64,000 nucleotides of DNA, from positions 490,026-554,025 of the forward strand of contig NZ_LT964740.1 in NCBI RefSeq assembly GCF_900240265.1. The letters run 5' to 3'. Below the pieces are notes generated by a model. That model saw only the letters and a list, made by a program, of their open reading frames with translations. It was not told where the DNA came from and searched no databases. Made by a program: the position numbers and the translations under genes. The stretch comes from Galactobacillus timonensis. GTDB taxonomy: Bacteria; Bacillota_I; Bacilli_A; Erysipelotrichales; Erysipelotrichaceae. Of the stretch, positions 43,901 to 50,391 are shown one piece after another (the first letter of the stretch is position 1; each line of letters begins with the position of its first letter).

Positions 43901-43979
43901 GTTCATTCTCAGCAACCACAGACGTTGCAAGAGCCGGAAGAATAACCACGACACATAATAGACGCAACAGTTTTTTCAT
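37932..43979 (-). CDS. giant secreted thioester-domain adhesin with SpaA-type and degenerate repeat modules
   Basis: A 2015-residue protein. Signal peptide: residues 1-23 (cleavage after VVA), then an acidic Pro/Ser/Glu linker to about 92. Residues about 122-365 look like a thioester domain: AYCLEPG places Cys151, and ATQLLIWKEI places Gln207, the pair that forms the covalent-binding thioester in Gram-positive adhesins. SpaA/Cna_B-like strands begin at about 384 (LKIQKVDEYGNAIAGQNAVYYL), 526 (VELELIKQDEEEP) and 1552 (LKVEVMKVDQDQRETKLDNAWFTL). Between and inside them lie about 15 degenerate copies of a 40-60 residue unit: a short helix-like lead (SWDDI, TYEEL, SFWDYV, TLEEI, TFEEV) and then GDxF..GxxYxI....V.V. 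The C-terminus (RIEKVRRRRTGIE) has no LPxTG-like motif and no membrane helix. AAAGGGTAAAG precedes ATG 43979. Confidence 0.85.
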   Translation of the reverse strand: MKKLLRLLCVVVILPALATSVVAENEPDPSPPVEESGEPVPSASPSVEVIEEETSKEGSNGEEAPAAVPSQGTVEESSSVRVEESQPVEVSLGFGEGETLGHAAARMRRSGLASATQLMSEGFIASYDAPNAPGKYRFFAMMSLDGRPAYCLEPGISNGLEDGTGPFYSPSMENLSGDQQLRVKRIAYFGYGHPMTGSSYDAYIATQLLIWKEIQAPLYQHIYTTFQKCGAPQKQLRACTFGQDGIDSLMSSIMNLVDNYDRVPSFADSWHGVSQYSLGWDETLSLTDSEGILSWFEEDSRESHDGIHFQTEGNTLHVDIDDLYYEGYDTASGKTLTFQRRPELWNNMMAGAIVYTSGVYQKLFAETAEDPVASYQLSFKLKTSDLKIQKVDEYGNAIAGQNAVYYLGWKEDPERQYHSDSLNDLRWRNNHGDRVTKDDADGQADQVGKERLYYPLLNGDRTTVRRFASDANGVLHIAGLLPAERTWWIKEVETSDAYLLNDDVWSMRTGAPGTVSSMSFANALRDVELELIKQDEEEPAIKINGAGFRIYETRISSLSRDPMALGLDINSGRMEQPELTYWQLAEYSTLKPGDRFGLGGWQYEILKAENGVYSVQAAKEVSVEEPLVLSRYPFDGKKEGDLVTIRVPLQHHGTSDEKDDESAAYELRVESIEDNVLTAVHTGLSENVLVNASTVPSLETVRALCDQDPVLSGHRFIYDGIHYTVGRVYEDSMIIHPARSFTVDLDNVEPSAYDLPDPRTMHAGESFSLTFDGEEITFSILRKTAETVVVESEAGEHVVTLGRWISWDDIPEEIESRETFTVTQIREPEYTVVDSRGNTYDVTPATVSGAITYEELLNSAESIGVRGLEPGYAFTRPVEKEEILEIEPLPFDSITEEEIAAGVFVRNDRKYTIVSKDDVSVRASTIEDGKEYLLETTAVLPAAKAIHITMEDVTFTVTDRVEKEIDLQWNTVRQGENSLIADGSLHLYAWADHESVETLRAADVKGKNLQAGDSFTDGSGEAYTVLFRDPLHSVYVVQSRKGRYEINEDQVKPITPVSFWDYVNLEETNGAAFAVGDSFTFPYRRRLMERDTFYIDDRAHVLYDHAYETENGTSVLARDPVYEKTVFYALEDDAPLAADDLHQKMMEGMAIEKDGTVFTAVYGRDPGTVYLESEDGVRYTYVYHAIRDESERSPVQETQPQLIFQVKKEDGLSWHQLELIRNGPKRPHQHVILDDTLYEIAAISENSVELTDENGDPMILTKEDDPDSFARFSASALAMVTGDQLDYQGSTYVIQETGRNDNGSYVRLRRSADDRSFPVQEKIDPDRLTLEEIRFLKPDTLYDLKAMFPKTALFTLPADHPHVEIIDNQYLRSDANATAVLQLRDDMGYVMQERNVVFSSAEQEHLESALPVFEGTSGSQYLRLIDPSQHNRPLSWTTIDVFSDQELTKRTTSLTSDAYGAIETDSLPAGTWWYRHPLSGTTEAFTVTDPENVTGTLAVSSLKWGRTYMACEWSLPEGYDYGTNEVCHRFTLNAQPGTKRIQAALENRLRRLKVEVMKVDQDQRETKLDNAWFTLRELDTQAMEEDSSFPSRLRISDLGKGAAAGDEVIVWPAKENGAMNIYRIEAVEDNQVSVSRLEGSVFSGVIPVPVHGTSDAAPFLYRDLVRAAGTLQKGTVVSIKEKVPRDQIRRYRIRSIQYGPGTDVFSDPVSGQVIQSAVLVEEGNENAAPVIVRRDVPAVSGRMIGTYISGGIRVEKTMAVGSVPLTFEEVVEQLPDGIAVDETVMGTIRRTASVPSFEDVHAASKSGQSELAYDGVSWTITAAETGYDLSTHGVNVHLEEGMVSGAVFWMEAAELKISFLEEQEGNVISVTVSDGSSYWYLEKGKDNALETIGRPGVFVEIRREQEEQPIFKGYTGIDGSVVLPSLAEGGYVIESEGTTETVHVSRGGFEVDGLRYGVAVELCETRTPLGYLVGNACTILVPKAAYATDTVRNYRPNQRILTRIEKVRRRRTGIE

Positions 43980-44032
43980 CGGAACTTTACCCTTTCACTG
44001 TTCTTTAGTACCGCCAGGGCACAGTTCCCGAA

Positions 44033-45112
44033 TCATTTTCCAAAAAATTCGTAAACGCGGGAAGAAACGGATCCTCTTCTCCCTGCTTCATCCATCCAGT
44101 CCGCAAAAAACGAAGGAATATCAGGCACCATATGGCCACCAGAATGCAGTCCAACCGAAACCGGGATTCCGCTTTCTTCCCACAAAGAAAACAGTTCATA
44201 TACCGACGAAGAGGGAATGATTTCATCCCGAAATGATGTCAAAAGAAGCACCGGACACTCCGGACGCGCATCAAGATACGTTCTCTCGTTCCACGCCTTT
44301 CCGCTGGCAGCCTCTGTTTCGAGAAGCGAAAGAAAGAAAAGATACGCATTCCGCTCACGCTCCTCAAATACCTTTGAAGAACAGAAGCGCGCAAGATCTG
44401 CCAACGGCTGACTGGAATGCCTCAATGCCGTCTCATACCATTTCTGCCAGTCCGTTACCGGTGCCGAGAGAATCATCGCATCAAAGAGCGCCGGATCCTG
44501 CTGCACGAGTGAAAGTCCGATTGCACCACCATACGAATGACCAAGAAACAGAAGGGTCCCATTACTCCAGAACGCATCCGTAATCCTGCCACCTCCCGGT
44601 TCCAGAAACGCAGCTTCCTCATTGCGCAGAAACGAAACAATACTCGTCCACGCCGCACGTTCCTGACTGCCAAGCACCGTATTCCATCCATCCGAGCCAA
44701 AGGTCCCCGGCCCCGCACAGACCGCAGCCGCATACCCTTCTTCCAAAAGCTGATGAATCAGATCCCGGTCACGTTCATCCATCCAGAGTTCTGCCGCGAA
44801 GGGATCATTGGAAGGGAGGGCTTCCTGAAGCCTTTCCCGCCTTTTCCCATAACCCATTGGTGCAGAAGACGGCTGAGAAGAAACCGGCACATCCTCAGTC
44901 CATGTTCCCATACCGTATGGATTCGCCAGCAGAACCGTCGGAAACACACCGCCTCCCCCAGGAACAAACACCAGCAACTGAATGCAATCCATCCACCCGT
45001 CCCCGTCCATATCATGGTTACATTCCACATAGAGACGAAACACGGAGACATTCTCTTTTCTTACAACAGAAAAAGAGGAAACAGCCATCGCCAGAATCAA
45101 CAGTATCTTCAT
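44033..45112 (-). CDS. secreted S15/CocE-type alpha/beta hydrolase (X-prolyl dipeptidyl peptidase-like)
   Basis: A 359-residue protein from ATG 45112 with a short N-terminal hydrophobic export signal (MKILLILAMAVSSFSVV). HDMDGDGWMDCIQLLVFVP matches the DxDGDGxxD lead seen in PepX-type S15 proteins. VCAGPGTFGSDGWN follows, then the nucleophile elbow LGHSYGGAIG, LLTSFRDEIIP (Asp) and LHSGGHMVPDIP (His). It is likely to cleave Xaa-Pro dipeptides or esters outside the cell. It lies 53 nt upstream of the adhesin on the same strand, so it may belong to the surface locus. The start is uncertain, since the frame is open to 45274 but the extra part overlaps rpsI. Confidence 0.8.
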   Translation of the reverse strand: MKILLILAMAVSSFSVVRKENVSVFRLYVECNHDMDGDGWMDCIQLLVFVPGGGGVFPTVLLANPYGMGTWTEDVPVSSQPSSAPMGYGKRRERLQEALPSNDPFAAELWMDERDRDLIHQLLEEGYAAAVCAGPGTFGSDGWNTVLGSQERAAWTSIVSFLRNEEAAFLEPGGGRITDAFWSNGTLLFLGHSYGGAIGLSLVQQDPALFDAMILSAPVTDWQKWYETALRHSSQPLADLARFCSSKVFEERERNAYLFFLSLLETEAASGKAWNERTYLDARPECPVLLLTSFRDEIIPSSSVYELFSLWEESGIPVSVGLHSGGHMVPDIPSFFADWMDEAGRRGSVSSRVYEFFGK

Positions 45113-45161
45113 ACCATTCTCTAGACAAACACCGTTCCTCTTCCTGATCTCAGTTTCTAAG

Positions 45162-45196
45162 TCCAAAAGAAAAGCCCGCATTTCTGCGAGCTTCCA
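45162..45196 (-). terminator. terminator of the rplM-rpsI operon
   Basis: On the minus strand AAGCTCGCA-GAAA-TGCGGGCTT, followed by TTCTTTT. Confidence 0.8.
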
Positions 45197-45206
45197 GACA
45201 AACCGA

Positions 45207-45614
45207 TTAACGCTTGCTGTACTGCGGAGCGCGACGAGCTGCCTTGAGACCGTACTTCTTACGTTCCTTCTCACGGGAATCGCGGGTCAGGAATCCAGCC
45301 TTCTTCAGGATCGGACGATAATCCGCCGAAGCCTCAAGCAGAGCGCGGGAGATACCATGACGGATTGCGCCTGCCTGGCCGGCATAACCGCCGCCAGCGA
45401 CGTTGACCTTGATATCAAACTGTCCCTGTGTCTCAGTCAGAACGAGCGGGCTGTTTACTTCCATGCGAAGAACAGCCTGCGGCAGATACTCTTCCAGAGA
45501 CTTGCCATTGACTGTGATCACACCGGTACCCGGAGTCATGAAGACACGGGCTACAGACGTCTTACGACGGCCTGTTCCAATATACGTAACTGTATTCTTC
45601 TTCTTGGTTGCCAT
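45207..45614 (-). CDS. rpsI: 30S ribosomal protein S9
   Basis: A 135-residue S9: [51 protein letters not shown], the basic [21 protein letters not shown] and terminal YSKR that reaches the P-site tRNA. It starts 13 nt after rplM, the conserved order in bacteria, and is followed by a terminator. Confidence 0.98.
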   Translation of the reverse strand: MATKKKNTVTYIGTGRRKTSVARVFMTPGTGVITVNGKSLEEYLPQAVLRMEVNSPLVLTETQGQFDIKVNVAGGGYAGQAGAIRHGISRALLEASADYRPILKKAGFLTRDSREKERKKYGLKAARRAPQYSKR

Positions 45615-45627
45615 AGTCTTTTACTCC

Positions 45628-46065
45628 TTACTTCACCTTAAGCTCGATCGGCTTCTGCGCAGCGTGCGGATGATCCGGTCCCTCATAAACAAACAGATGA
45701 GTTCTCTGCACATCACCCAGCTTGTTGTGCGGCAGCATGCCCTTAATAGCCTTCTCCACCCATTCAACCGTGTACTGCTCACGCATTACCTTGGTCGAAC
45801 GAACGCGAAGTCCACCCGGCCACATCGAATGAGAGAAATACATCTTCTTCGCATCCTGATCGCCGGTGATCTTTACCTTGTCCGCATTGACAACGATCAC
45901 ATAGTCACCGCAGTCAACATTCGGAGTGAAGATCGGCTTGTTCTTGCCGCGCAATACGTTCGCTACCTGTGTTGCAAGTCTGCCGAGTGTGCAGTCTGTC
46001 GCATCTACGACATACCACTGCTTCTTCATCTCTGCAGGCTTCGCCATTGTTGTCTGACGCATCAT
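45628..46065 (-). CDS. rplM: 50S ribosomal protein L13
   Basis: A 145-residue L13: KQWYVVDATDCTLGRLATQVANVLRGKNK, NVDCGDYVIVVNADKVKITGDQ, RSTKVMREQYTVEWVEKAIKGMLPHNKLG and LFVYEGPDHPHAAQKP. GGAGGATAAGG precedes ATG 46065; the next in-frame ATGs at 46062 and 46047 (MAKPAEMKKQW) are alternatives. Preceded by a structured leader likely used for autogenous control, and its own promoter. Confidence 0.98.
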   Translation of the reverse strand: MMRQTTMAKPAEMKKQWYVVDATDCTLGRLATQVANVLRGKNKPIFTPNVDCGDYVIVVNADKVKITGDQDAKKMYFSHSMWPGGLRVRSTKVMREQYTVEWVEKAIKGMLPHNKLGDVQRTHLFVYEGPDHPHAAQKPIELKVK

Positions 46066-46139
46066 AAACCTTATCCTCCAGTTTTTCCGATTTGTAACTT
46101 TACCGGGGCTACAATCTTCGGCTCGGATAGCCGTCTATT
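46066..46139 (-). ncRNA. probable L13 leader (autoregulatory 5' UTR)
   Basis: The roughly 70-nt leader contains GGCTA...TAGCC enclosing CCGAGCCGAAG, followed by CCCCGG and then the ribosome site. This agrees with the short hairpin leader found before rplM in Firmicutes, where L13 represses its own operon. A covariance-model match is still needed. Confidence 0.55.
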
Positions 46140-46168
46140 ATTTTAGATAGGACACCTTTATTCGTCAA
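46140..46168 (-). promoter_or_regulatory. sigma-A promoter of rplM-rpsI
   Basis: On the minus strand TTGACG, a 17-nt spacer, then TAAAAT. The -35 box contains the TGA stop codon of truA. Confidence 0.88.
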
Positions 46169-47181
46169 TCCATTTTTACAATGTTTGAGCCGTATCTTAA
46201 GCGGATTTTCCGCCTTTGCAGAGCCTCGCTCAGTTCCTGGAAAACGGTGTCGGTCTTCTCTTTGTATTCCGAAGAAAACAGATGAATTTCTGACTGCTCA
46301 TGGTTTACTGTCACCATGGCAAACACGATCGGAAGATGACGGTCCGCAATCACATAATGCTCCGGATCATTTTTGAAGCGCTCATATATCTCCGGATACT
46401 CTTCCGTAAGTTCCTTGACGACCGTCGACTCGGATTCCGCAAGAATGCGGAAGTACTCCACCTTCTCCAGCGTCAGCCCTTCGGGATGCGCATTCTTGCG
46501 CGCAAGACGCTTGGAGCGGCTCGCCAGTATCCCCGGAATGTCTTCCGCATTCCTTCTGCCCTGTCCGATTTCCAGCAGAAGTGCACTCATCATCCGCACC
46601 TGATAACGCAGAAAGCCGTCACCCGTAAAGCGGATCGTCAGCATATCTCCTTCTTCCGTAAAGGAAATATCGTAGACCGTACGCACCTGATCCGGCGTCT
46701 CCTGGAACGAGTTTGAACATAATGCCGCAAAATCATGTTTCCCGACAAGATATTCTGCCGCAGCCTTCATCTTCCCGCTATCGACTGTATACGGACATTG
46801 ATAGGCATACTCCCTGGAGAAAACATCCGCCTCACCGAAGTGAATCCGGTACGCATACGTCTTCTTACGCACACAATAGCGCGCATGAAAGTGCGGCTCA
46901 GCTTCTTCTACACTGCAGATATGAATGTCATCCGGCAGAAAGGCATTGATCGCACCCTGCCACTTGCGCGGCCGCATCACCTTGTCCGTATCAAAATGGA
47001 ACACCTGACCAGCCGCATTGACACCCTTATCCGTACGCCCGGACGCAAGAATATTCACCTTCTCACCTGTCAGACGGTACAGCGCATGCTCAATCTGTTC
47101 CTGAATACTGTCGCCGTTTCGCTGCGATTGCCACCCGCAGTAGTTCTTTCCGATATAGGAAACCGTACATTTATAGCGCAT
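46165..47181 (-). CDS. truA: tRNA pseudouridine(38-40) synthase with C-terminal extension
   Basis: A 338-residue TruA. The catalytic part (about 1-250) shows YIGKNYCGWQSQRNGDSIQEQIEHAL, LASGRTDKGVNAAGQVFHFDTD (catalytic Asp), YCVRKKTYAYRI and FTGDGFLRYQVRMM. It pseudouridylates the tRNA anticodon arm. About 85 extra residues follow (from roughly ELTEEYPEIYERFKNDPEHY to KIRLRYGSNIVKMD), containing a mixed alpha/beta pattern not found in typical 245-265 residue TruA. ATG 47181 lies inside ecfT (11-nt overlap) and lacks a clear ribosome site, so coupling is likely. Confidence 0.93.
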   Translation of the reverse strand: MRYKCTVSYIGKNYCGWQSQRNGDSIQEQIEHALYRLTGEKVNILASGRTDKGVNAAGQVFHFDTDKVMRPRKWQGAINAFLPDDIHICSVEEAEPHFHARYCVRKKTYAYRIHFGEADVFSREYAYQCPYTVDSGKMKAAAEYLVGKHDFAALCSNSFQETPDQVRTVYDISFTEEGDMLTIRFTGDGFLRYQVRMMSALLLEIGQGRRNAEDIPGILASRSKRLARKNAHPEGLTLEKVEYFRILAESESTVVKELTEEYPEIYERFKNDPEHYVIADRHLPIVFAMVTVNHEQSEIHLFSSEYKEKTDTVFQELSEALQRRKIRLRYGSNIVKMD

Positions 47182-47971
47182 AGGCAAAGACAATCATCAG
47201 CACAAGAAGACCCGCCGCAAATCCCAGCAACAGCCAGTCAGTCCCCCGCATCTTCAGCACCTTGTAGCGCGTACGGGGCTCACCCGGCGCATAGCCGCGG
47301 GCCTCCATCGCATTGGCAAGATCCTCCGCCCGCTGAAAAGCCGACACAAACAGAGGAACGATCAGTGAAAGGATCGCCATGATCTTCTCCTTCAGCTTTC
47401 CTTCCTGCATATCTACGCCGCGCGACTCCTGTGCCTTCAGGATCCGGTTCGTCTCATCGATCAGATCCGGAATGAACCGCAGCGCAATACTGATCAGCAT
47501 CGCAATCTCATGATACGGAACACCGATCTTCCCGAACGGCTGCAGAAGATCCTCGATCCCAAGCGTCATATCCAGCGGCTTCGTCGTCGCCGTCAGCGTC
47601 GTCGTCACCATGATCATCAACAGAAGACGCACCACAATATAGGCCGTCTGCAGCACCGCATCACTGTAAACCACAAACGAACCGATCGAAAACAGAACCG
47701 TACCCGTCTTGACCACCAGAATGTTAATGATCAGAAGGAAGCACATCATCACCATCATCGGTTTCAGACTCTTCCACACATAGCGGAAGCTCAGCTTCGC
47801 CGAAAGAATCAGAACCGTGCATGCCGCAAACAGCACCGCATAGCCGATCCAGCCCGCCGGAAAGAAGATCGCCACCAGCATCAGTAACATGGCCCCGATC
47901 TTGGCCCGCGGATCCATCTTATGAATCGGCGAATCCAGCGGAATATAACGACCAAGTGTCACATTACCCAT
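47171..47971 (-). CDS. ecfT: energy-coupling factor transporter transmembrane protein EcfT
   Basis: A 266-residue membrane protein with about six helices and the two coupling motifs QESRGVD (AxxRG type) and MEARGYAPG that contact the EcfA ATPases. It forms the shared module that drives vitamin- and metal-specific S components encoded elsewhere. It overlaps ecfA2 by 8 nt and truA by 11 nt. Confidence 0.96.
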   Translation of the reverse strand: MGNVTLGRYIPLDSPIHKMDPRAKIGAMLLMLVAIFFPAGWIGYAVLFAACTVLILSAKLSFRYVWKSLKPMMVMMCFLLIINILVVKTGTVLFSIGSFVVYSDAVLQTAYIVVRLLLMIMVTTTLTATTKPLDMTLGIEDLLQPFGKIGVPYHEIAMLISIALRFIPDLIDETNRILKAQESRGVDMQEGKLKEKIMAILSLIVPLFVSAFQRAEDLANAMEARGYAPGEPRTRYKVLKMRGTDWLLLGFAAGLLVLMIVFAYAL

Positions 47972-48824
47972 GATGTTTCACCTGCCTCGCCACTTCCGAC
48001 GCCACCGCGTCCATGGTCATTGCATCGTCGCTGATCGAATATCCCGCTTCCTTCAGCTGCTCCTTGAACTGAATCAATGCCGGTGGAAGAATGTTCATTT
48101 CCCGGCACAGGCTCCCGTCCCGGAAAAAATCCTTCACACTCGTATGAATGCGCGGCTGCCCGTGCTCCATCACAACCACTTCGTCGCAGAACGAAAACAC
48201 CTGCTCCATATCGTGGGTGACGATCAGCACTGTCTTCCCCATCTTTTTGTTGAGTTTGGAAAACAGGTTCATCATCTCCAGCGTACCTTCCGGATCCAGG
48301 CCCGCGGTCGGCTCATCGAGCACGATCACTTCCGGATCCATCGCCAGAATTCCGGCAATCGCAACGCGTCTCTTCTGACCGCCCGAAAGCTCCAGAGGAC
48401 TGCGTTCCAGAAAGCTGTCATCCAGACCGACCATCTTCAGCGCCGCCTTCGCCTTCTTCTCTGCCTCTTCCTCGGAAACGCCGAAGTTCTTCGGTCCAAA
48501 GGACACATCCTTCAATACCGTCTCCTCAAACAGCTGATACTCCGGAAACTGAAACACAAGGCCGACCCGGCCCCGCAGAGACTTGAGACCCTTGGCTGGC
48601 TCTCCCGCCTCAATCACCCTGTCCAGCACCAGCACCCGGCCCCGTGTCGGCAGCAGCAGCGCATTGAGATGCTGCACAAGCGTACTTTTTCCCGATCCCG
48701 TCTCACCGATGATTGCGGTCATCTTTCCGATCGAAAACTCCAGACTCACATCCGTCAACGCTGCATACTTGAACGGCGTATCCTCACCATATACGTGGCT
48801 CACATGTTCAAAGGCTATCGGCAC
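47964..48824 (-). CDS. ecfA2: energy-coupling factor transporter ATPase EcfA2
   Basis: A 286-residue ABC ATPase: Walker A IIGETGSGKSTLVQHL, Q-loop VFQFPEYQLFE, signature LSGGQKRRVAIAGIL, Walker B VIVLDEPTAGLDP and H-loop IVTHDMEQV. It begins PIAFEHVSHVYGEDTPFKYAAL, the A2 pattern. It overlaps ecfA1 by 10 nt. Confidence 0.97.
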   Translation of the reverse strand: MPIAFEHVSHVYGEDTPFKYAALTDVSLEFSIGKMTAIIGETGSGKSTLVQHLNALLLPTRGRVLVLDRVIEAGEPAKGLKSLRGRVGLVFQFPEYQLFEETVLKDVSFGPKNFGVSEEEAEKKAKAALKMVGLDDSFLERSPLELSGGQKRRVAIAGILAMDPEVIVLDEPTAGLDPEGTLEMMNLFSKLNKKMGKTVLIVTHDMEQVFSFCDEVVVMEHGQPRIHTSVKDFFRDGSLCREMNILPPALIQFKEQLKEAGYSISDDAMTMDAVASEVARQVKHHG

Positions 48825-49627
48825 AGCTGATCCACCAGTCCTTTCATCGTAATGCAGTCATCGACCTTGACGCCATGTGCACGCAATTGCCTTGCCATTT
48901 TCATCGCAAACGGCAGATCCAGATGAATCTGACGGATCTTCTTTTCATCCGCAAAGATCTCATGCGGCGTCCCCGTCATTGCAACCCTGCCCTCGCACAG
49001 CGCAATCACATAATCACTGTTGCTGATTTCGTCAATATCATGCGTAATCGAAAGAATCGTCAGCTTCCTGTCTTCATGGAGCGAACGGATCACCTGCTTG
49101 ATCTCCGCCTTTCCCTGCGGATCAAGCATGCTCGTCGCCTCATCGAACACCAGAATCTTCGGATGCATCGCCAGTACGCCCGCAATGGCTACCCGCTGCT
49201 TCTGCCCACCGGACAGATGCGTCGGCTCCACGTTCAGAAAATCCTCCATATGAACCCGCTTCGCATAGGTATCGATGATCCCGTCCATCTCCGGCTGCGG
49301 CACCTGATGATTCTCCAGACCAAAGGCAATATCGTCCCGCACCGTCGAACCGATGAACTGATTGTCCGGATTCTGAAACACGATGCCTACTTCCTGCCGG
49401 ATCGCGCGCAGATTCTCCTCATTCAGCTCCATACCGTCGATCTTCACGGTTCCCGCCTTCTTTTCCAGAAGGCCGGTAATCAGTTTCGCCACGGTCGACT
49501 TGCCCGAACCGTTCTGACCGATAATCGCCGTATAGCTGCCTTCCGGAACAGAAAAGGACACATTATCCACCGCGTTATGCAGCTGATCGTATGAAAAGCT
49601 AAGATTTTCAACTTCAACAATTCCCAT
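48815..49627 (-). CDS. ecfA1: energy-coupling factor transporter ATPase EcfA1
   Basis: A 270-residue ABC ATPase: Walker A IIGQNGSGKSTVAKLI, Q-loop VFQNPDNQFIG, signature LSGGQKQRVAIAGVL, Walker B ILVFDEATSMLDP (Glu then Ala-Thr) and H-loop SITHDIDEI. It is first gene of the ecfA1-ecfA2-ecfT-truA unit. TTTGGAG precedes ATG 49627, with TGC-TATAAT at 49651-49656. Confidence 0.97.
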   Translation of the reverse strand: MGIVEVENLSFSYDQLHNAVDNVSFSVPEGSYTAIIGQNGSGKSTVAKLITGLLEKKAGTVKIDGMELNEENLRAIRQEVGIVFQNPDNQFIGSTVRDDIAFGLENHQVPQPEMDGIIDTYAKRVHMEDFLNVEPTHLSGGQKQRVAIAGVLAMHPKILVFDEATSMLDPQGKAEIKQVIRSLHEDRKLTILSITHDIDEISNSDYVIALCEGRVAMTGTPHEIFADEKKIRQIHLDLPFAMKMARQLRAHGVKVDDCITMKGLVDQLCR

Positions 49628-49650
49628 TCACATTGCTCCAAAGCGCACCT

Positions 49651-49659
49651 ATTATAGCA
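49651..49659 (-). promoter_or_regulatory. extended -10 promoter of the ecf operon
   Basis: On the minus strand TGC-TATAAT, 24 nt before ATG. The upstream region is T-rich because it overlaps the neighbouring terminator. Confidence 0.7.
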
Positions 49660-49666
49660 AAACGCC

Positions 49667-49690
49667 GAAAAAAAACAGCCCGCAGGCTGT
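49667..49690 (-). terminator. terminator of the acidic membrane protein gene
   Basis: On the minus strand ACAGCC-TGCG-GGCTGT, followed by eight T. Confidence 0.9.
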
Positions 49691-49701
49691 CTTAACGCTC
49701 A

Positions 49702-50352
49702 TTAACGTACAATGTCAACGCCCAGCCAGCTGCCGTTCAGGCATGCCGTCTGATTTGCCACATTATAGATATCCGACAGAATCGCACCGTTCTCCGTAAA
49801 GAGACGACGCGAAATCTTTACCTCATGATCACCGGACGGCTCTATCTCATAGCCCCGCCGGCGTGCAATTTCTTCAAACGAAGTCAGAGCCGCAGGATCA
49901 TCGAACTGGACCGTATGAATCAAACGCACCAGCGTATCCGCCGGATACTCACGGTTGTAGTCTGCGTTCTTCGCAAACTGCTGCGCAATGAATTCCTTCG
50001 AAAGATAGGGATACAGCTGCGCAATCGCATCCAGCTCATTTGCGCCCGCAGCCTCTTCCTCCGCCGGCTGTGTCTCTTCCGGCTCCTCTTCTTCCGCCTG
50101 TTCATCAACCGGCTGTTCATCGGCCGGCTTCTCTTCTTCTACTGCCGCTTCTTCTTCCGGTTCTGTTTCCGGAGACGCAGGCTCCCCGCCATCCTCAATA
50201 TCGATAAAGCTTACTGCATCATCGTCCGACGCCGCATCATCCTTCTTTACTTCTTCATTCGCGTCTTTCCTGTTGTTATATACCGCAGCGATGACACCTA
50301 CCGCCGCCGCGGCTGCAGCGGAAGCGATCAGTTTTCCAAGAAATCTGTTCAT
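49702..50352 (-). CDS. hypothetical membrane-anchored protein with long acidic linker
   Basis: A 216-residue protein I do not recognise. One N-terminal membrane segment (about 5-25, Ala-rich) is followed by about 80 residues of Glu/Asp/Pro/Ala-rich linker (EEEEPEETQPAEEEAAG) and a folded C-terminal domain of about 110 residues (LDAIAQLYPYLSKEFIAQQFAKNADYNREYPADTLVRLIHTVQF, then a beta-rich end). AGAGGTAACG precedes ATG 50352, with TGC-TAAAAT upstream and a strong terminator after it, so it is monocistronic. The linker suggests a domain held at a distance from the membrane, on which side is unclear. Confidence 0.75.
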   Translation of the reverse strand: MNRFLGKLIASAAAAAAVGVIAAVYNNRKDANEEVKKDDAASDDDAVSFIDIEDGGEPASPETEPEEEAAVEEEKPADEQPVDEQAEEEEPEETQPAEEEAAGANELDAIAQLYPYLSKEFIAQQFAKNADYNREYPADTLVRLIHTVQFDDPAALTSFEEIARRRGYEIEPSGDHEVKISRRLFTENGAILSDIYNVANQTACLNGSWLGVDIVR

Positions 50353-50391
50353 ACGTTACCTCTTGTGCAATGATCCCATTTTAGCATAGGG

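Noticed and set aside
37932..43979. DNA-level tandem repeats or CRISPR-like array in the adhesin
   Set aside because: The repetition is only at protein level and degenerate; no regular identical repeats or spacers are present anywhere in the window.
49675..49690. ACAGCC hairpin as part of the ecf promoter
   Set aside because: The eight-T run on the minus strand and its position after the preceding gene make it a terminator.
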